In this document: positions 32,320-42,152 of the stretch, piece by piece
How positions within the stretch are numbered: the first letter of the stretch is position 1
Layout of the letters: each line of letters starts with the position of its first letter
The notes under the pieces: generated by a model
What the model was told of the DNA's origin: nothing
Database searches by the model: none
The model's input: only the letters and a program-made list of their open reading frames with translations
Origin: Hyposmocoma kahamanoa
Lineage: Eukaryota; Arthropoda; Insecta; Lepidoptera; Cosmopterigidae
DNA length: 64,000 nucleotides
Direction of reading: 5' to 3'
NCBI RefSeq assembly: GCF_003589595.1
Contig: NW_020653716.1
Span: 1 to 64,000, forward strand
Made by a program: the position numbers and the translations under genes

Positions 32320-33155
32320 TTAATATATTCTCTGTATCATCGTAGGACATAATTGAAGGAAATCTTGGAGAATTTTGGCCAGTTTGGCGTTTAATTTATT
32401 GTACAAAAATGGCCCTAGAAACACAAAAAATCTTGAAATAAGCACATGTTTTGATGATACAATTTTAGGACAGACACGGGAGAAAGAAAAGTGGTCTGTG
32501 AGGGCAGACAATATCTTTCTGTCTTTTGTTAGTGTCTTCAGTACTATGTGGAAGTCTAATGTGCTGTTTGAGAACCGTGGACTTAATAAATAATTGCCTT
32601 ACAGTTAGTACCTTACACGACTTATACAGAAGGTTAGTGGGATAAAGGAAAGAGCGGAAGGTAGAAACCTTTAGAACCGCTCGCTGGGCTCTCATAATGA
32701 TTAGTAATGAAGTTTTAGCAATACCATCCCAAGATGTAATGCAATATGTAATAATTGCTTGACATGTGGCATAATAAACTTGCCTGATTATTTTAAAATC
32801 AGCAAAAGCGCGTAGTATTTTAAATGCATACATTAGCTTACGGATTCGACCTCTTACTGCTTCGATATAGTGCTTAAAAGAGAGGTTATCATCTATTTAT
32901 TATAACACCTAAATACTTTACCTTGTTAGTAACAGCATTGTCTGGACACTTGCCTGTGCAAGGAGACAGCGAACAAGCTGTCTTGTTAGTAGTCTCCTTA
33001 CATTGGTGAGCATAAAGTTGTGTGTTAGTTATAGCAGACTTTGGTTTTCGCATGTAGAACTGCATGCAACTAGTTTTATTCGTGTTTAGTGTTAATAAAT
33101 GTTGCTGGAGCCAGTTAATTACGACACTGAATCCTCGCTGAACATACGTACCCAT
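32320..33155 (-). pseudogene. LINE-3 ORF2 C-terminal pieces
   Basis: Three minus-strand frames, broken by shifts, give consecutive LINE blocks. The first, 33155-32889, has NWLQQHLLTLNTNKTSCMQF and KVKYLGVIINR (post-RT thumb). The second, 32833-32465, has YYATCQAIITYCITSWDGIA, MRAQRAVLKV and CKVLTVRQLF (C-terminal region). The third, 32511-32320, has SRFFVFLGPFLYNKLNAKLA, the terminal F-x-x-Y-N motif. Their order and spacing fit one ORF2 with two frameshifts. A deletion of roughly 50 bp around 32834-32888 is possible. Confidence 0.85.
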
Positions 33156-33185
33156 AAGTCTATGAAGACTTCCTTATCAGAGTTA

Positions 33186-33235
33186 GCAAAATAAAATAAA
33201 ATAAAATAAAATAAGGAGAGCAGATCAGATCAGAT
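33186..33235. repeat. (AAAAT)n and (CAGAT)n microsatellites
   Basis: AAAAT repeats five times, then a CAGATCAGATCAGATC run occurs a few bases later. They sit where the sister unit (33476-33545) has normal RT coding sequence, so they grew inside the duplicate. Confidence 0.85.
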
Positions 33236-33427
33236 CATTCATGTAGATCAGAAACAGAATGGGGCCTAAAATACTCCTTGGGGAATTCCAAATGCAGTAC
33301 TCTTGATATCAGAACTGACAACGTTGAAAGGGTTGTAACCCTAACAAGCCGTGACCAGGTTCAAGGCAGTAAAACAGAAAACTTCAGGTCCACAAATTTA
33401 TTTGAAGTCGGTTAAGGAGAAGAAAAG

Positions 33428-33648
33428 CTGAGCATACGTACGCATAAGTCTATGAAGACTTCCTTATCAGAGTTAGCACAAAAAAAGGAGAGCAGTATCG
33501 TCAGCATAGGATACGTTCTTCCCACCATCCAATTTCAGATTACAAAGGTCATTAATATAGATCAGAAACAGAATGGGGCCTAAAATACTTCCTTGGGGAA
33601 TTCCATATGCAGTACTTTTGATATCAAATCTGACAACGTTGAAAGGGT
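33428..33648 (-). pseudogene. LINE-3 RT motifs B and C
   Basis: Read on the minus strand from 33648, the frame gives FDIKSTAYGIPQGSILGPIL (motif B, GIPQGS) and then LKLDGGKNVSYADDTAL (motif C, YADD), followed by NSDKEVFIDLCVRML. The catalytic Asp pair is kept. The frame ends at the duplication junction at 33428. The corresponding piece in the left duplicate (33138-33360) has lost the YADD segment, replaced by an (AAAAT)n tract. Confidence 0.88.
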
Positions 33649-34170
33649 TGTAACCCTAACAAACCGTGACCAGGCTCAAGGCAGTAAAACAGAAAACTTC
33701 AGGTCCACAAATTTATTTGAAGTCGGTTAAAGAGAAGAAAAGGTAACAAAAGAAGGCTGTAACAATAAAAGGTATATAAAAACAGGTACATTATTACAAA
33801 ACACTTAACTTGGTGAATATTAAGATATTAAGTAGACACTTACCACAAAAGGGCCGAGTTATGCTGAATTACAGATACGTATTCATAGGTACATGATAAA
33901 GGCTGTATTGGTTATAAACTTGTTAAAATTGGCACATGATTTAGATTAGTAATGATTATAAACTTAGTAAAGGAATCAAAATTAGACTCGATTGAATTTT
34001 AATAGCTCCGTACGCTGCCGCGATCGAGCAGGGAGTGACGATAGAACGAACCAAAATCAGAATGCGAGGCAAAAGAACTATGGAACAATTCAAAATTAAA
34101 ATTTAATACGAGTGGCCAGGAACCGGAGAAAGGCGATAAAAAGGTGGGATGACGATATAAGGAGGTCACA
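33649..34170 (-). mobile_element. 522-bp solo-LTR-like insert in LINE-3
   Basis: The block interrupts the RT frame exactly between QCVKIGDVVT and NPFNVVRFD. It begins TG (TGTAACCCTAAC on the plus strand) and ends CA (GGAGGTCACA), with 6 of 7 matching terminal inverted bases (TGTAACC / TGTGACC). This is the form of a retroviral-type LTR. No coding part remains, so a solo LTR formed by recombination is the simplest reading. Flanks AGGGT and CCGTC do not form a clean target duplication, so a different element class is not excluded. Confidence 0.65.
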
Positions 34171-34179
34171 CCGTCACAA

Positions 34180-34480
34180 CGTCACCTATTTTGACACATT
34201 GGGAGCGGTTCTCCCTTAGACTCCTTTATTTTTTTCCATCCTCTTTCCTTTTCTCCAGATAATCTACAAGTAATTTTAGCTGTATACCTCTTATGACTAG
34301 GGATTCACGCTTCTGCAATAAGATGGGTATATAAATTGTATCAAAAGCTTTCGCGAGGTCCAGAAATATCCCCACTTATTTGTTACCCTTGTTAAGTACC
34401 CTTGCGAAAACCTTATGGTGATGCACAGAGTCAGATGTCGATAATTTCGATCTAGAACCGTACTGTGTTTTAGACAAATA
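34180..34480 (-). pseudogene. LINE-3 RT motif A region
   Basis: On the minus strand the sequence encodes FLSKTQYGSRSKLSTSDSVH (the L-S-x-x-Q-Y-G-x-R fingers motif). It continues through LNKGNK, a stop in place of one codon, VGIFLDLAKAFDT (motif A with the catalytic Asp) and LLVDYLEKRK, with a further frame break before QCVKIGDVVT at about 34198-34170. It joins the motif B part across the inserted LTR-like block. Confidence 0.85.
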
Positions 34481-35052
34481 AAAAGACACCGAAGATAACA
34501 TTCAACTTCATTACAAAGATTTAAGAAAATATGAAGATTAATTTTTCAACTACACACGAATGTCAACTGAGTCCTTTGATTATTTGTTAGGGAACATCCG
34601 AACGACAAGTGCTGGAGTAGACACAAATTGATTAAAAATCTGCGCGGTAGGGCGGAGCGCGGTTCGCCGCGCTCCTCCACGCGGGGACGCGGTAAAACCT
34701 CGCGCGCCGCTCCAGCGCGGAGAAGCGTTGTCAGTGTGTTCGGCGGCGCGTGTTTTCCATACAAACTGAGGTACTTCAGTTCAACGTTAAAAAACGCAGC
34801 TCCGCGGCGCTGAAGCGCGGCGCGGTGCAGTGTGTTAGTCGCCTTATCAGTCACGCGAAAGAACTGTCATGGCAAAATACGCTCTATTTGTTTAGTATTT
34901 ACGTGTTAACTTAAATGAGAGACCCGGGCACGCGGGCCGCGTGGCTAAATTATTCAGAGGATTTTAAATGTTGTTACCTCGTAAATACAATTCAGATTCG
35001 CCATTAATGTACATGAAAGCGTGGTAACTAGGCGGTCGTGGTAACTTTTTTA
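34481..35052. other. Unassigned, with GC-rich core
   Basis: A sharply CpG-rich block at 34640-34845 (GGAGCGCGGTTCGCCGCGCT, GCGCGCCGCTCCAGCGCGGA) sits in AT-rich flanks. Open frames across it on both strands are by-products of composition. It resembles the body of a non-autonomous element, but I could not define its ends. Confidence 0.45.
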
Positions 35053-36077
35053 TACAGGCTGTATATTTGAAAGTGAGACAAATTCATACATGTCATAGTA
35101 AATCATATTACAACTTAAAATAGACTAACATAAAATAGGATATGGTATAGAACAAAAAGTAAATCAACAAAATGTGTTTTGAAGTGTACATAGGAATAAA
35201 CCATTTCCGTTTACGCTTGATTTCGAGTGCAATGGAAATACTACCAAGCGAGCGCCGAGTGAGACATCAACAATAACAATGATTTCACATTTACGTGTTA
35301 GCTTATGTTAATTATTTTTTACTTGAACTATCATCGAAATGTTTTACGTACTAAAAAAGATAAGTTTATGATTTAGTAACTAGTTATCATTTAATAAGAA
35401 TTGAGGTTTTTGGCGTAGTTAAAAATGTGAAATCAAATCATTTACAATGATTGATTTTTTAGTTATTTACAGTTCAAAATGTCCACCGTTTTCCACAATG
35501 CATAGTCTAGTACGGCATAGCAAATTTTGTTTTAAATTGTACAACACAAACACAGTTCGTCTCACAGTATAAAATGCCGAGATAATCCTCTGACGCAACA
35601 CTTCGACACTGTTCACCTCCTCTGCGTAAACTCCGATTTGGGAACATTTCAATAGCTTGCCTCACACTATCACCACTTATTGCGTAAAGTCGCACGATCT
35701 CAGTCAATTCGACGTTAGAATTAAAATATCCATTTTGCGGCGATCGTGCGAGCGGTAGTACAAATAATTTACGTGTCTTCGTTACATCAAGGTCGCGCGT
35801 GCACTAAGCAATTTGGCGTATACGCTCGCGCCTCCAACCCCGACCTATGCTTTGTTTTTCGCCGCCGTATCGCCACCCGCCGCTGAGTCGGAGCAATAAT
35901 AGTGATGTGCTTAGATTTCGATAACTAATGTTGTTCTCAATTAGTAGTTGATATAAATATATAAGTATATATATATTTTGTAAGTTTAAGTTCATTACTT
36001 CATTATTTCTTTGGGTTCGGAATCAGGAATATAACGCACTCTATAAGTATGTCCCACTTTCAAATATACAGCCTGTA
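35053..36077 (-). mobile_element. DNA transposon with near-perfect terminal inverted repeats
   Basis: Ends 35051-35079 and 36051-36079 are inverted repeats matching at 28 of 29 bases (TACAGGCTGTATATTTGAAA core), flanked by TA on both sides. The 1,025-bp body carries only the beginning and the end of a transposase on the minus strand. This is the pattern of an internally deleted Tc1/mariner-superfamily element, probably mobilised by a full-length relative. Confidence 0.88.
35467..35730 (-). pseudogene. Transposase remnant with DUF4817-like N-terminus
   Basis: The minus-strand frame has GYFNSNVELTEIVRLYAISG, then SVRQAIEMFPNR. This matches the helix-turn-helix start (often annotated DUF4817) of insect mariner-like transposases. 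After a break in frame, the last residues (RTRLCIVENGGHFEL, then stop) match the C-terminal end of the same proteins. The whole catalytic domain between them is deleted, so only about 75 of the usual 330-350 codons remain. No obvious start codon exists in frame. Confidence 0.75.
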
Positions 36078-36598
36078 TACAGACAATTAAAACGTTAGCA
36101 AGTAAATGTTTATAATTTGTCACGATATTATTCTTCCGCGCGACAAACGTTGATTTATACTAGGCTCAACACGATTTTAATTTGCTAAAATGTTCCTCCA
36201 GTTTGTTTAATCTTCATGTTCGGCAACAGTCTTAATAAATTAGAATAAAGGAGGCGTAACAACAACCTTCCTTGTAATTGATTTTGCTTTTTGAAACGGT
36301 CCAAGAAGAGAAGGTTTCCTTAAATTGAAATCTACTGAACGTGCTTCACAAGACTGTCATATGGAATCTGAACGTGAACTAGTTATATGAATAATCTTAT
36401 AGACCACTTGTAGGTACACAAGAAAAACTGAATGATTCTTGGTTGCAAATACTATACAGTAACTAACTATACTAAACTAACGCAAAGCGTTACACACGAG
36501 AAGATCTACAATAATTAGAACTGGTTGATGATGATAAGTAAAAAGAAAATACATAGATTCCTCTTCTATTCATTTATTAAGTAGTAAAGTTCCTTGAA
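36078..36598. other. Unassigned stretch
   Basis: AT-rich, with no repeat family or coding signal. Confidence 0.45.
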
Positions 36599-36795
36599 AG
36601 AGTTCGTCCCGGGAAGTACTAGGTACCACCTATTTCTGCTGCCAAGCAATGTGAACTTGACTGCATTTGGTTTTCAGGGTGGCTGGTGGTGAAATCACAG
36701 GCACAGGGACTTGTCAACTTACGTCTCAGGGTGACACGCGCAGTGGCAGTGTCTCTCAGGTCTTCATGATTAAAACTGTGAGTGGCATTGTAATT
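36599..36795 (-). repeat. Family A repeat, reverse, left end missing
   Basis: Contains AGAGTTCGTCCCGGGAAGTA, ACCTATTTCTGCTGCCAAGC, GACTTGTCAACTTACGTCTC and GTGAGTGGCATTG in reverse order relative to the consensus. Confidence 0.85.
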
Positions 36796-36855
36796 ATATT
36801 TAAATTCTGAATCTTCAAACAGCGTTTGGGCAGATTTAGGGTTCGTGCTAAGCAG

Positions 36856-37090
36856 TTACGTTTAACAGTAACACTGTATATTCAACAATTTGTACTTTCT
36901 ATTAATTTTAACGATCAAAATGGGCACTAGGTAAAACGGGAGATAGTTCCGTGACGTGACTACACCGTATGGCAACCCGATCGAAAAATGTCGTAGCGCG
37001 GGAAACGTAGTTGTGCGGATTACACCGCTAGGTGGCGCGCTTGTGTTCCGTTTAGTGACGGTACTCATTACTATCTCCGACATATATATA
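36856..37090 (-). repeat. Repeat J, copy 1
   Basis: TTACGTTTAACAGTAACACT, ATTTTAACGATCAAAATGGG and CGGTACTCATTACTATCTCC align in order with 56738-57045. The strand is arbitrary. The interior is GC-richer and variable in length between the copies. The class is unknown; a LINE 5' UTR or LTR is possible. Confidence 0.55.
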
Positions 37091-37695
37091 AATCACAAAG
37101 ACCTGAGGGTCACTGCTAGACCATATATGTATACATATATTAGATATGAGTGCTCGTGAGAAGAGCTATAACGAAAATACAGTGGATACACACTCAAACA
37201 CGTCATCAGAAGTTCAGCAGACTACTATCAATGTGCCTGGTAAAACTATAATATTTTCTTTTTGCAATTGTCCTAACACGTCAATATAATATTAATTAAT
37301 TTTCTGTTTTATATATTTGACATTTAAGTATAAAATGACTTTGAATTGAAATAAAATATTTTTTGGTGTAAGTTCAGATCAGAAACTTTTTAAAATAAAA
37401 TCTTATTGCATCTTAATTTAAAATGTATGCAATGTTCGCGCCAATCGGTCCATCATGCTGCCGGCGGCCTGTGGACGCGCACAAATATCTAATAATAAAA
37501 CACAATGCACTTGTCCGTCTGTAATACTACATCTGTTATACATATTTTATATTTTACTTAACACATTTAAATTTTACTAACAATTTAAAGTACTGTTACA
37601 TATATAAATATTATGTTTATATTTATGTATTATGTATAGAAATATAAATAGTAAGTAAAAGTATACACTTATATAATTAATGACACAGGTGGTCT
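37091..37695. other. AT-rich stretch, no gene recognised
   Basis: Only low-complexity AT sequence and short unassigned segments. Confidence 0.45.
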
Positions 37696-37998
37696 GTGGG
37701 TTAACTATGCGCGGAAGGCACTCGGCGCCCTGCGCGTTCAATATATAATAACGGTTTCAGGATGCTGTTGGGACTATCGCGACACTGTAGCTTGCGCATC
37801 GTCGATATTTGCTCAAGCGGGTAGATGATTTTTTTTGTTGTGATGCGAAAAAGACGGCGTCACTACTCTCTAGACTGCGTTCTAGCCTTCCTAACAGCAT
37901 CCTGAAAACGCGCAAAATTCGGTGCGCCGATGCTTTTTCATTTCATCCAGGTTCTGGTGAGGTGATGGGGTAGTCGGCGCCTCGAGCGTGTTAATGTG
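37696..37998. repeat. Foldback element with GC-rich arms
   Basis: TTTCAGGATGCTGTTGGGA (37756-37774) is mirrored by TCCTAACAGCATCCTGAAAA (37886-37908). Further out, GCGCG and CGGCGCC blocks also occur on both sides. It looks like a non-autonomous foldback transposon of ~300 bp; the ends are not precise. Confidence 0.55.
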
Positions 37999-38530
37999 TG
38001 TTTATGTTTTGTCTCTGTATTAACTGCTAATAGTCATTAGTTAAAATTATATTCACTAACAAGTAATTATAATTTTAAATATAATATAATTTATTAAATA
38101 TAATTTTATAGAATTTTATATATTTATTATAATTAAAATTATATTCTAAGATGCCAAATAAATGATTTATTTATTATTATTCTATTTATCTAAATTGCTG
38201 TAGTCACCCTACAATTTCTTTGCGTTTGCGTATAAGTAATTTTTAATTCGAGTGCCTAATTGACACTTAAGCAGAGAAAACTACTACAAATATTGACGAA
38301 GCATACTGAACGGATGGACAAATGCATTGTAATTTTTGGCTAGTCCAATTTCACAGTAAAAAATTTAATCTGGTGGTAATGAGCGTCATTGACAACCAGA
38401 GCTTAAGTTGCATAAATTTAATGAAAAGTTGCGAGCTGCTGTTGAAACCCATCACAAATTAAGGAGGGATTACCACTATGATTTGATGTAACGATATTCT
38501 TGATAATGGCCCATAAGCGTTACGTTGCGT
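37999..38530. other. AT-rich stretch, no gene recognised
   Basis: Very AT-rich at 38040-38165. Nothing else is recognised. Confidence 0.45.
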
Positions 38531-38690
38531 AAGCGTAAGGGTGCTGGTGAAATTACAGACACAGGCTTTTTAACTTATGTTTCAGGGTAACAGGCGCAAT
38601 GGCAATGTCCCTCAGATCTTTCCGATTCAAAGCTCTGAGTGTCACTACAACTACTAAGGACTGGGGGGTGTCGCTTGACACGACGATATG
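38531..38690 (-). repeat. Family A repeat, internal part
   Basis: GTAAGGGTGCTGGTGAAATT, CTTATGTTTCAGGGTAACAG and AAAGCTCTGAGTGTCACTAC match the consensus in reverse. Both outer ends are missing or diverged. Confidence 0.82.
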
Positions 38691-39340
38691 ATTTAAAAAA
38701 AATTTTGTTAATGAAAAAATTTCAGTGATTGAACATTTCAAAACGTTAACAAACGCTATTAGACAATATTTCGCAATATTTCGATGTTTCGGCCTGGTTG
38801 CACTGGTCGTGGTTGCGGGCTGACTTCAAGAAAGTAATCAATATTTCCATTTTGAAATGTTAATTTTATGCAATGCAATGTCGAAAAAGGGAGTTGCCGA
38901 CGGCCAGTTGTTGGTAACTTTTGTATAAGTAATCTAACTGCGGAGTAATCCACCATGCTTTCTGAGATCTGGTACAATCTTAACAGTCGATCGAGTCGCA
39001 ACCTTACAGGAGTTGCAGGTTAAGCAGTTCGCCATCCTCGATACTCATCTGACTTAGCCCCTACCGACTAGCATTTTTCCCCCAATTTAAATAATTATCT
39101 ACAAGGAAAACAATTTAGTTCCCGTCGAAAATTGCTTTGATCAGACTATGTGAATTTGCTTTTCTGCTATTCTATTGTAAGGAATAAATGAGCTTCCAGA
39201 ATGCAAGCCAAAATGCGTTAATATCATGGCAGCATCATTTGGTCAAATAACCGATCATTTACTTTAAGCTTTTACGCTAAAGTCAAAAAGTCTTAAAACC
39301 AAAGACAAAGATCTGGAAGAAGCGCATAGAAAAATTCGTA
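38691..39340. other. Unassigned stretch
   Basis: No coding signal recognised on either strand. Confidence 0.4.
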
Positions 39341-39412
39341 ATTCCGTAGCTCAGTTGCAAGAACGTCAGACACGGTATGCTGAAGGCGCTAGCTCGAATC
39401 CAGCCGGATCGA
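39341..39412 (+). repeat. SINE2 head (tRNA-like)
   Basis: ATTCCGTAGCTCAGTTGCAA (A-box region) and GCTCGAATCCAGCCGGATCG (B-box region) with GACACGGTATGCTGAAGGCG between. Its tail is absent: the sequence diverges after the head. Confidence 0.78.
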
Positions 39413-40737
39413 AATCAGTCCATCACTCCATCCATCAGTTTTTAGATTCATAACTAGTACTGCAAGGAGTAGCTCATTAAAAAGTTTTAATAAAACGAAA
39501 AAAAAAACTGCTTTGTTTTGTATAGAGCTTTAACGCGACTTTGCCGGAGACAGACGTTGTGCTGGACAGCGATCCTGTAAGTGACGATGGTATTAGAGTT
39601 CATTTTTTAAAATTTCAAATTTCTAAAGACAAATGCCGAGTTGTGTCGTAAAATTATACATCCATAAATTTTACTGCACGTCACTATTGACAGCAATGCA
39701 CATCAATTAGCTCCTTCAACGTAGTTATGAATTAAAACGGAACTTGATGAGCGAACAAACTTCAAACCGGCCATCATAGTGTGGCGGTACTTTAGAGGAG
39801 TAATTTCATAAAAAGCAATTTAATTACATGGTAGTAAAACATTGAAAAGAAATATTTTAGCAAATAATCATTTTTTTTAATAACACGTCAATAAAAGTGG
39901 TTATTTGCTAAAACTTTCTTTCACAATAATTTTATACTGTATCCCTTCTTATGAAAGAGTTGGCAACCATGTAATTTTAACTGTATTTCAACAGTACCAC
40001 TGCGACCACTCTCTTTGTTGAAGAATGTCCCCAAGTGCCATGTCCCCAATAAGTTCGACTAAAGAAGTGCCTTCCATTAAGTGACAATCTTAGGTCGTTC
40101 ATTCAGTGCACGCTTCTATTGAGAGGCTTCACATTTTTTTCTATCTTCGCGTCTGCTGCACACGTTCACGTATAAGAAAAAAAACCTTTCGCCATTATAA
40201 ATTTTACAGGTGTTATTATAAGTATTGAAAAGGGCATTCAAGTGTTATTAAGCAAGAGAACCAGTTTGTTAAGGACAATCTGTGCAATGCAGATCATAAA
40301 GAATGTCGGATAAGGACTAATCAGGGAAGCTCTCACTACTGCAATTTCTAAAAGCTACTGTGTAGAATATCCCCAGCATTGTAATATATTACGTTGGACT
40401 TAAATATAAACTAATTAGTTCAAAGGACTGGAATTGATAATATCTGTTTTAGTCTATTGTTGCAGCTAAGAAGGTAGAGCATGCGCGCTCGACCTTAATC
40501 CTCTCTGTCAATATCTTGAGGAGCATTTGTCATAACGTTTAGCGTGTACTCGACTAAGCGGCGTGCTTGTTCATGCCAATAAAATGGAGGATCATTCATT
40601 TTTCAAGAGTCATGGTTTTTCGGACTGTATAGAAAATGCTCCATAGTGCTATAAAAAGTTGGAACCTATTGAATCGAAATTTAGGTTTTTTGTTCTCGTA
40701 TAATTTAGTACTTAAATTATTTAACGGGTACTAACGC
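39413..40737. other. Unassigned, with one foldback
   Basis: TTTTAGCAAATAA (39855-39867) and TTATTTGCTAAAA (39901-39913) are perfect 13-bp inverted repeats extended imperfectly by GAAA(A)GAAA-type flanks. Otherwise nothing is recognised. Confidence 0.5.
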
Positions 40738-40940
40738 ACTCACTCATAATAACGCACACACTCAAGGCCCGGCACTAGGGAAACCCTGTGTCGCGGGTGC
40801 CATGGGAACACAGATAGACAATCACAAATTGCACCCAAACTCACGGGAGAAATAACTATAGGCTATACAAATATTTCTCCCGGCCCGGGAATCGAATCTG
40901 GGACCTCTGCGTGGCAGTAACCGTTTGACCACGGAGGCAG
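40738..40940 (-). repeat. SINE1, reverse member of an inverted pair
   Basis: Full copy in reverse: tail (CACACACTCAAGGCCCGGCA, CCATGGGAACACAGATAGAC), B box (CCCGGGAATCGAATCTGGGA) and A-box region (CAGTAACCGTTTGACCACGG). A few bases are missing in the anticodon region relative to other copies. Confidence 0.9.
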
Positions 40941-41057
40941 TTTAATCAACAAACCATGAAGCATGCGCACGTTTTATAGAACTGTCTTAATAAAATTTCA
41001 AGCCTAATGTCTATAAATCCTGGAGTCCCAGAAACCTTACAAAAAAACTTTCTTATC

Positions 41058-41240
41058 TGCCTCTGTGGCCCAACGGTTACCATGCTGGTTTGCCACGCAG
41101 ATGTTCCGGGTTCGATTACCGGGTCGGGAGAAACATTATGTACATTTATTTATCCCAAGGTTGGGTATAATTTGTGGTTGTCTATGTGTATATCCATAGC
41201 ACCCGTGATACCGGGTTTCCTTACCATGAGTTTGTGGTTA
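41058..41240 (+). repeat. SINE1, forward member of an inverted pair
   Basis: Head CTGCCTCTGTGGCCCAACGG with TTCCGGGTTCGATTACCGGG (B box nearly intact), then tail blocks TATAATTTGTGGTTGTCTAT and CCATAGCACCCGTGATACCG. It is followed directly by an (ATT)n tract at 41241-41267, probably its 3' tail. Confidence 0.9.
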
Positions 41241-41267
41241 CTATTATTATTATTATTATTATTAAAT
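41241..41267. repeat. (ATT)n microsatellite at SINE1 3' end
   Basis: About seven ATT units immediately downstream of the SINE1 tail. Simple repeats of this kind form the 3' end of SINE1 at 59345 (TTATTTATTTATTTAT) as well. Confidence 0.8.
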
Positions 41268-42079
41268 AATATCCACATTGAAATCATTATTTCTATAATT
41301 TAAAGACAATCTCTCAACTTGATGTAAGTTTTCTAAGACGAAAAAATATGTTTCTTCTTGATTCGCCTTGTAGATGTGACAGAAATGCCAACTTATACAT
41401 ATACTTTAGTATTACACTAAAACTTTGCGTGAAGTAGTAAAAGTAGTAAAGCCTCGTCTTATTTTCTGAGCACATTGATCTTTGTTACGTTCATCCGTTT
41501 CACATCTGTAAAGAGACGGCATCATGAAGGAGGACAGACCGACAAAATAAAAAGTACTTAAATATCAAGAAAGTAACCAATGTAGCAAACAGCCGGTTTT
41601 TTAATGGTTAAAATAAGTTATCGTTTGAGTTCCACCTCACCTGATGTAAAATGACGTTAAAATTTAATTTTATTGCTTAGTGAAATAAACAAAGAAACGC
41701 TCATTCCCGCATCTTCGTCAGACGGTCGTTTGGTATTCAAATTTAATTATCAGACGACTCTTTAACACAATATATTTAATTGTGGGATCACAATTCTTGG
41801 TAGCTTTATTTATCCCACCCAGTGAAACGGCTATAATCCGTCGGTCAACCCAGTTAGGGCTGAGCAAAACGACTGCCTGACAATATGGGACCAAGTGTAA
41901 TAAAAGGTCCGATAAAATCAGCTCCAAATAATAATAGCTAATATTGTTGGATCTTATAGCATAGTATAATAAGAGCAAATAGGGCAACTCTCGCTTGTTT
42001 GGCGCATAAACGCCTCACTTAGCTCAGAGCGTCGGGCTGTTGTTACTTTATTATTTTAGTTGTAGAAAATCGAAATCGA
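41268..42079. other. AT-rich stretch, no gene recognised
   Basis: No repeat or coding signal that I can support. Confidence 0.45.
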
Positions 42080-42152
42080 AATCGTGTCCACGACACTCGC
42101 GACACAAGGTTTCCCTAGTGCCAGCTATGTTGAGTGTGTGCGTTATTATTAT
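42080..42152 (+). repeat. SINE1 3' tail fragment
   Basis: GTGTCCACGACACTCGCGAC, AAGGTTTCCCTAGTGCCAGC and TATGTTGAGTGTGTGCGTTA match the SINE1 3' part, followed by ATTATT. This is a 5'-truncated copy without the tRNA head. Confidence 0.82.

Larger units (their letters stand above)
33138..33742. repeat. Tandem duplication spanning the LINE/LTR junction
   Basis: Units 33138-33427 and 33428-33742 both start CTGA(A/G)CATACGTACxCATAAG and contain the LINE motif B region plus about 90 bp of the LTR-like insert (ACCCTAACAA...GTGACCAGG, ATTTATTTGAAGTCGGTTAA). The left unit has lost ~50 bp and gained an (AAAAT)n tract at 33186-33212. The right unit leads on into the rest of the LTR. Confidence 0.93.
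32071..34480 (-). mobile_element. LINE-3 of this window: 5'-truncated, split by solo-LTR-like insert and rearranged
   Basis: The minus-strand order is: RT motif 2/A region (34480-34200), LTR-like insert (34170-33649), motif B/C region (33648-33430), a tandem duplicate of the preceding ~300 bp (33427-33138), then the C-terminal region (33155-32320), AATAAA and an A/T-rich tail (32094-32071). 5' truncation lies inside the RT at about 34480. Several stops and shifts make it inactive. Confidence 0.88.

Noticed and set aside
33649..33662. Telomere-like AACCCTAAC motif
   Set aside because: Not the insect telomere unit. It is the start of the LTR-like insert.
34546..34854. 102-codon and 61-codon open frames on opposite strands
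   Set aside because: They arise from a CpG-rich block that lacks stops on both strands. The residue content is arginine/alanine-rich low complexity.
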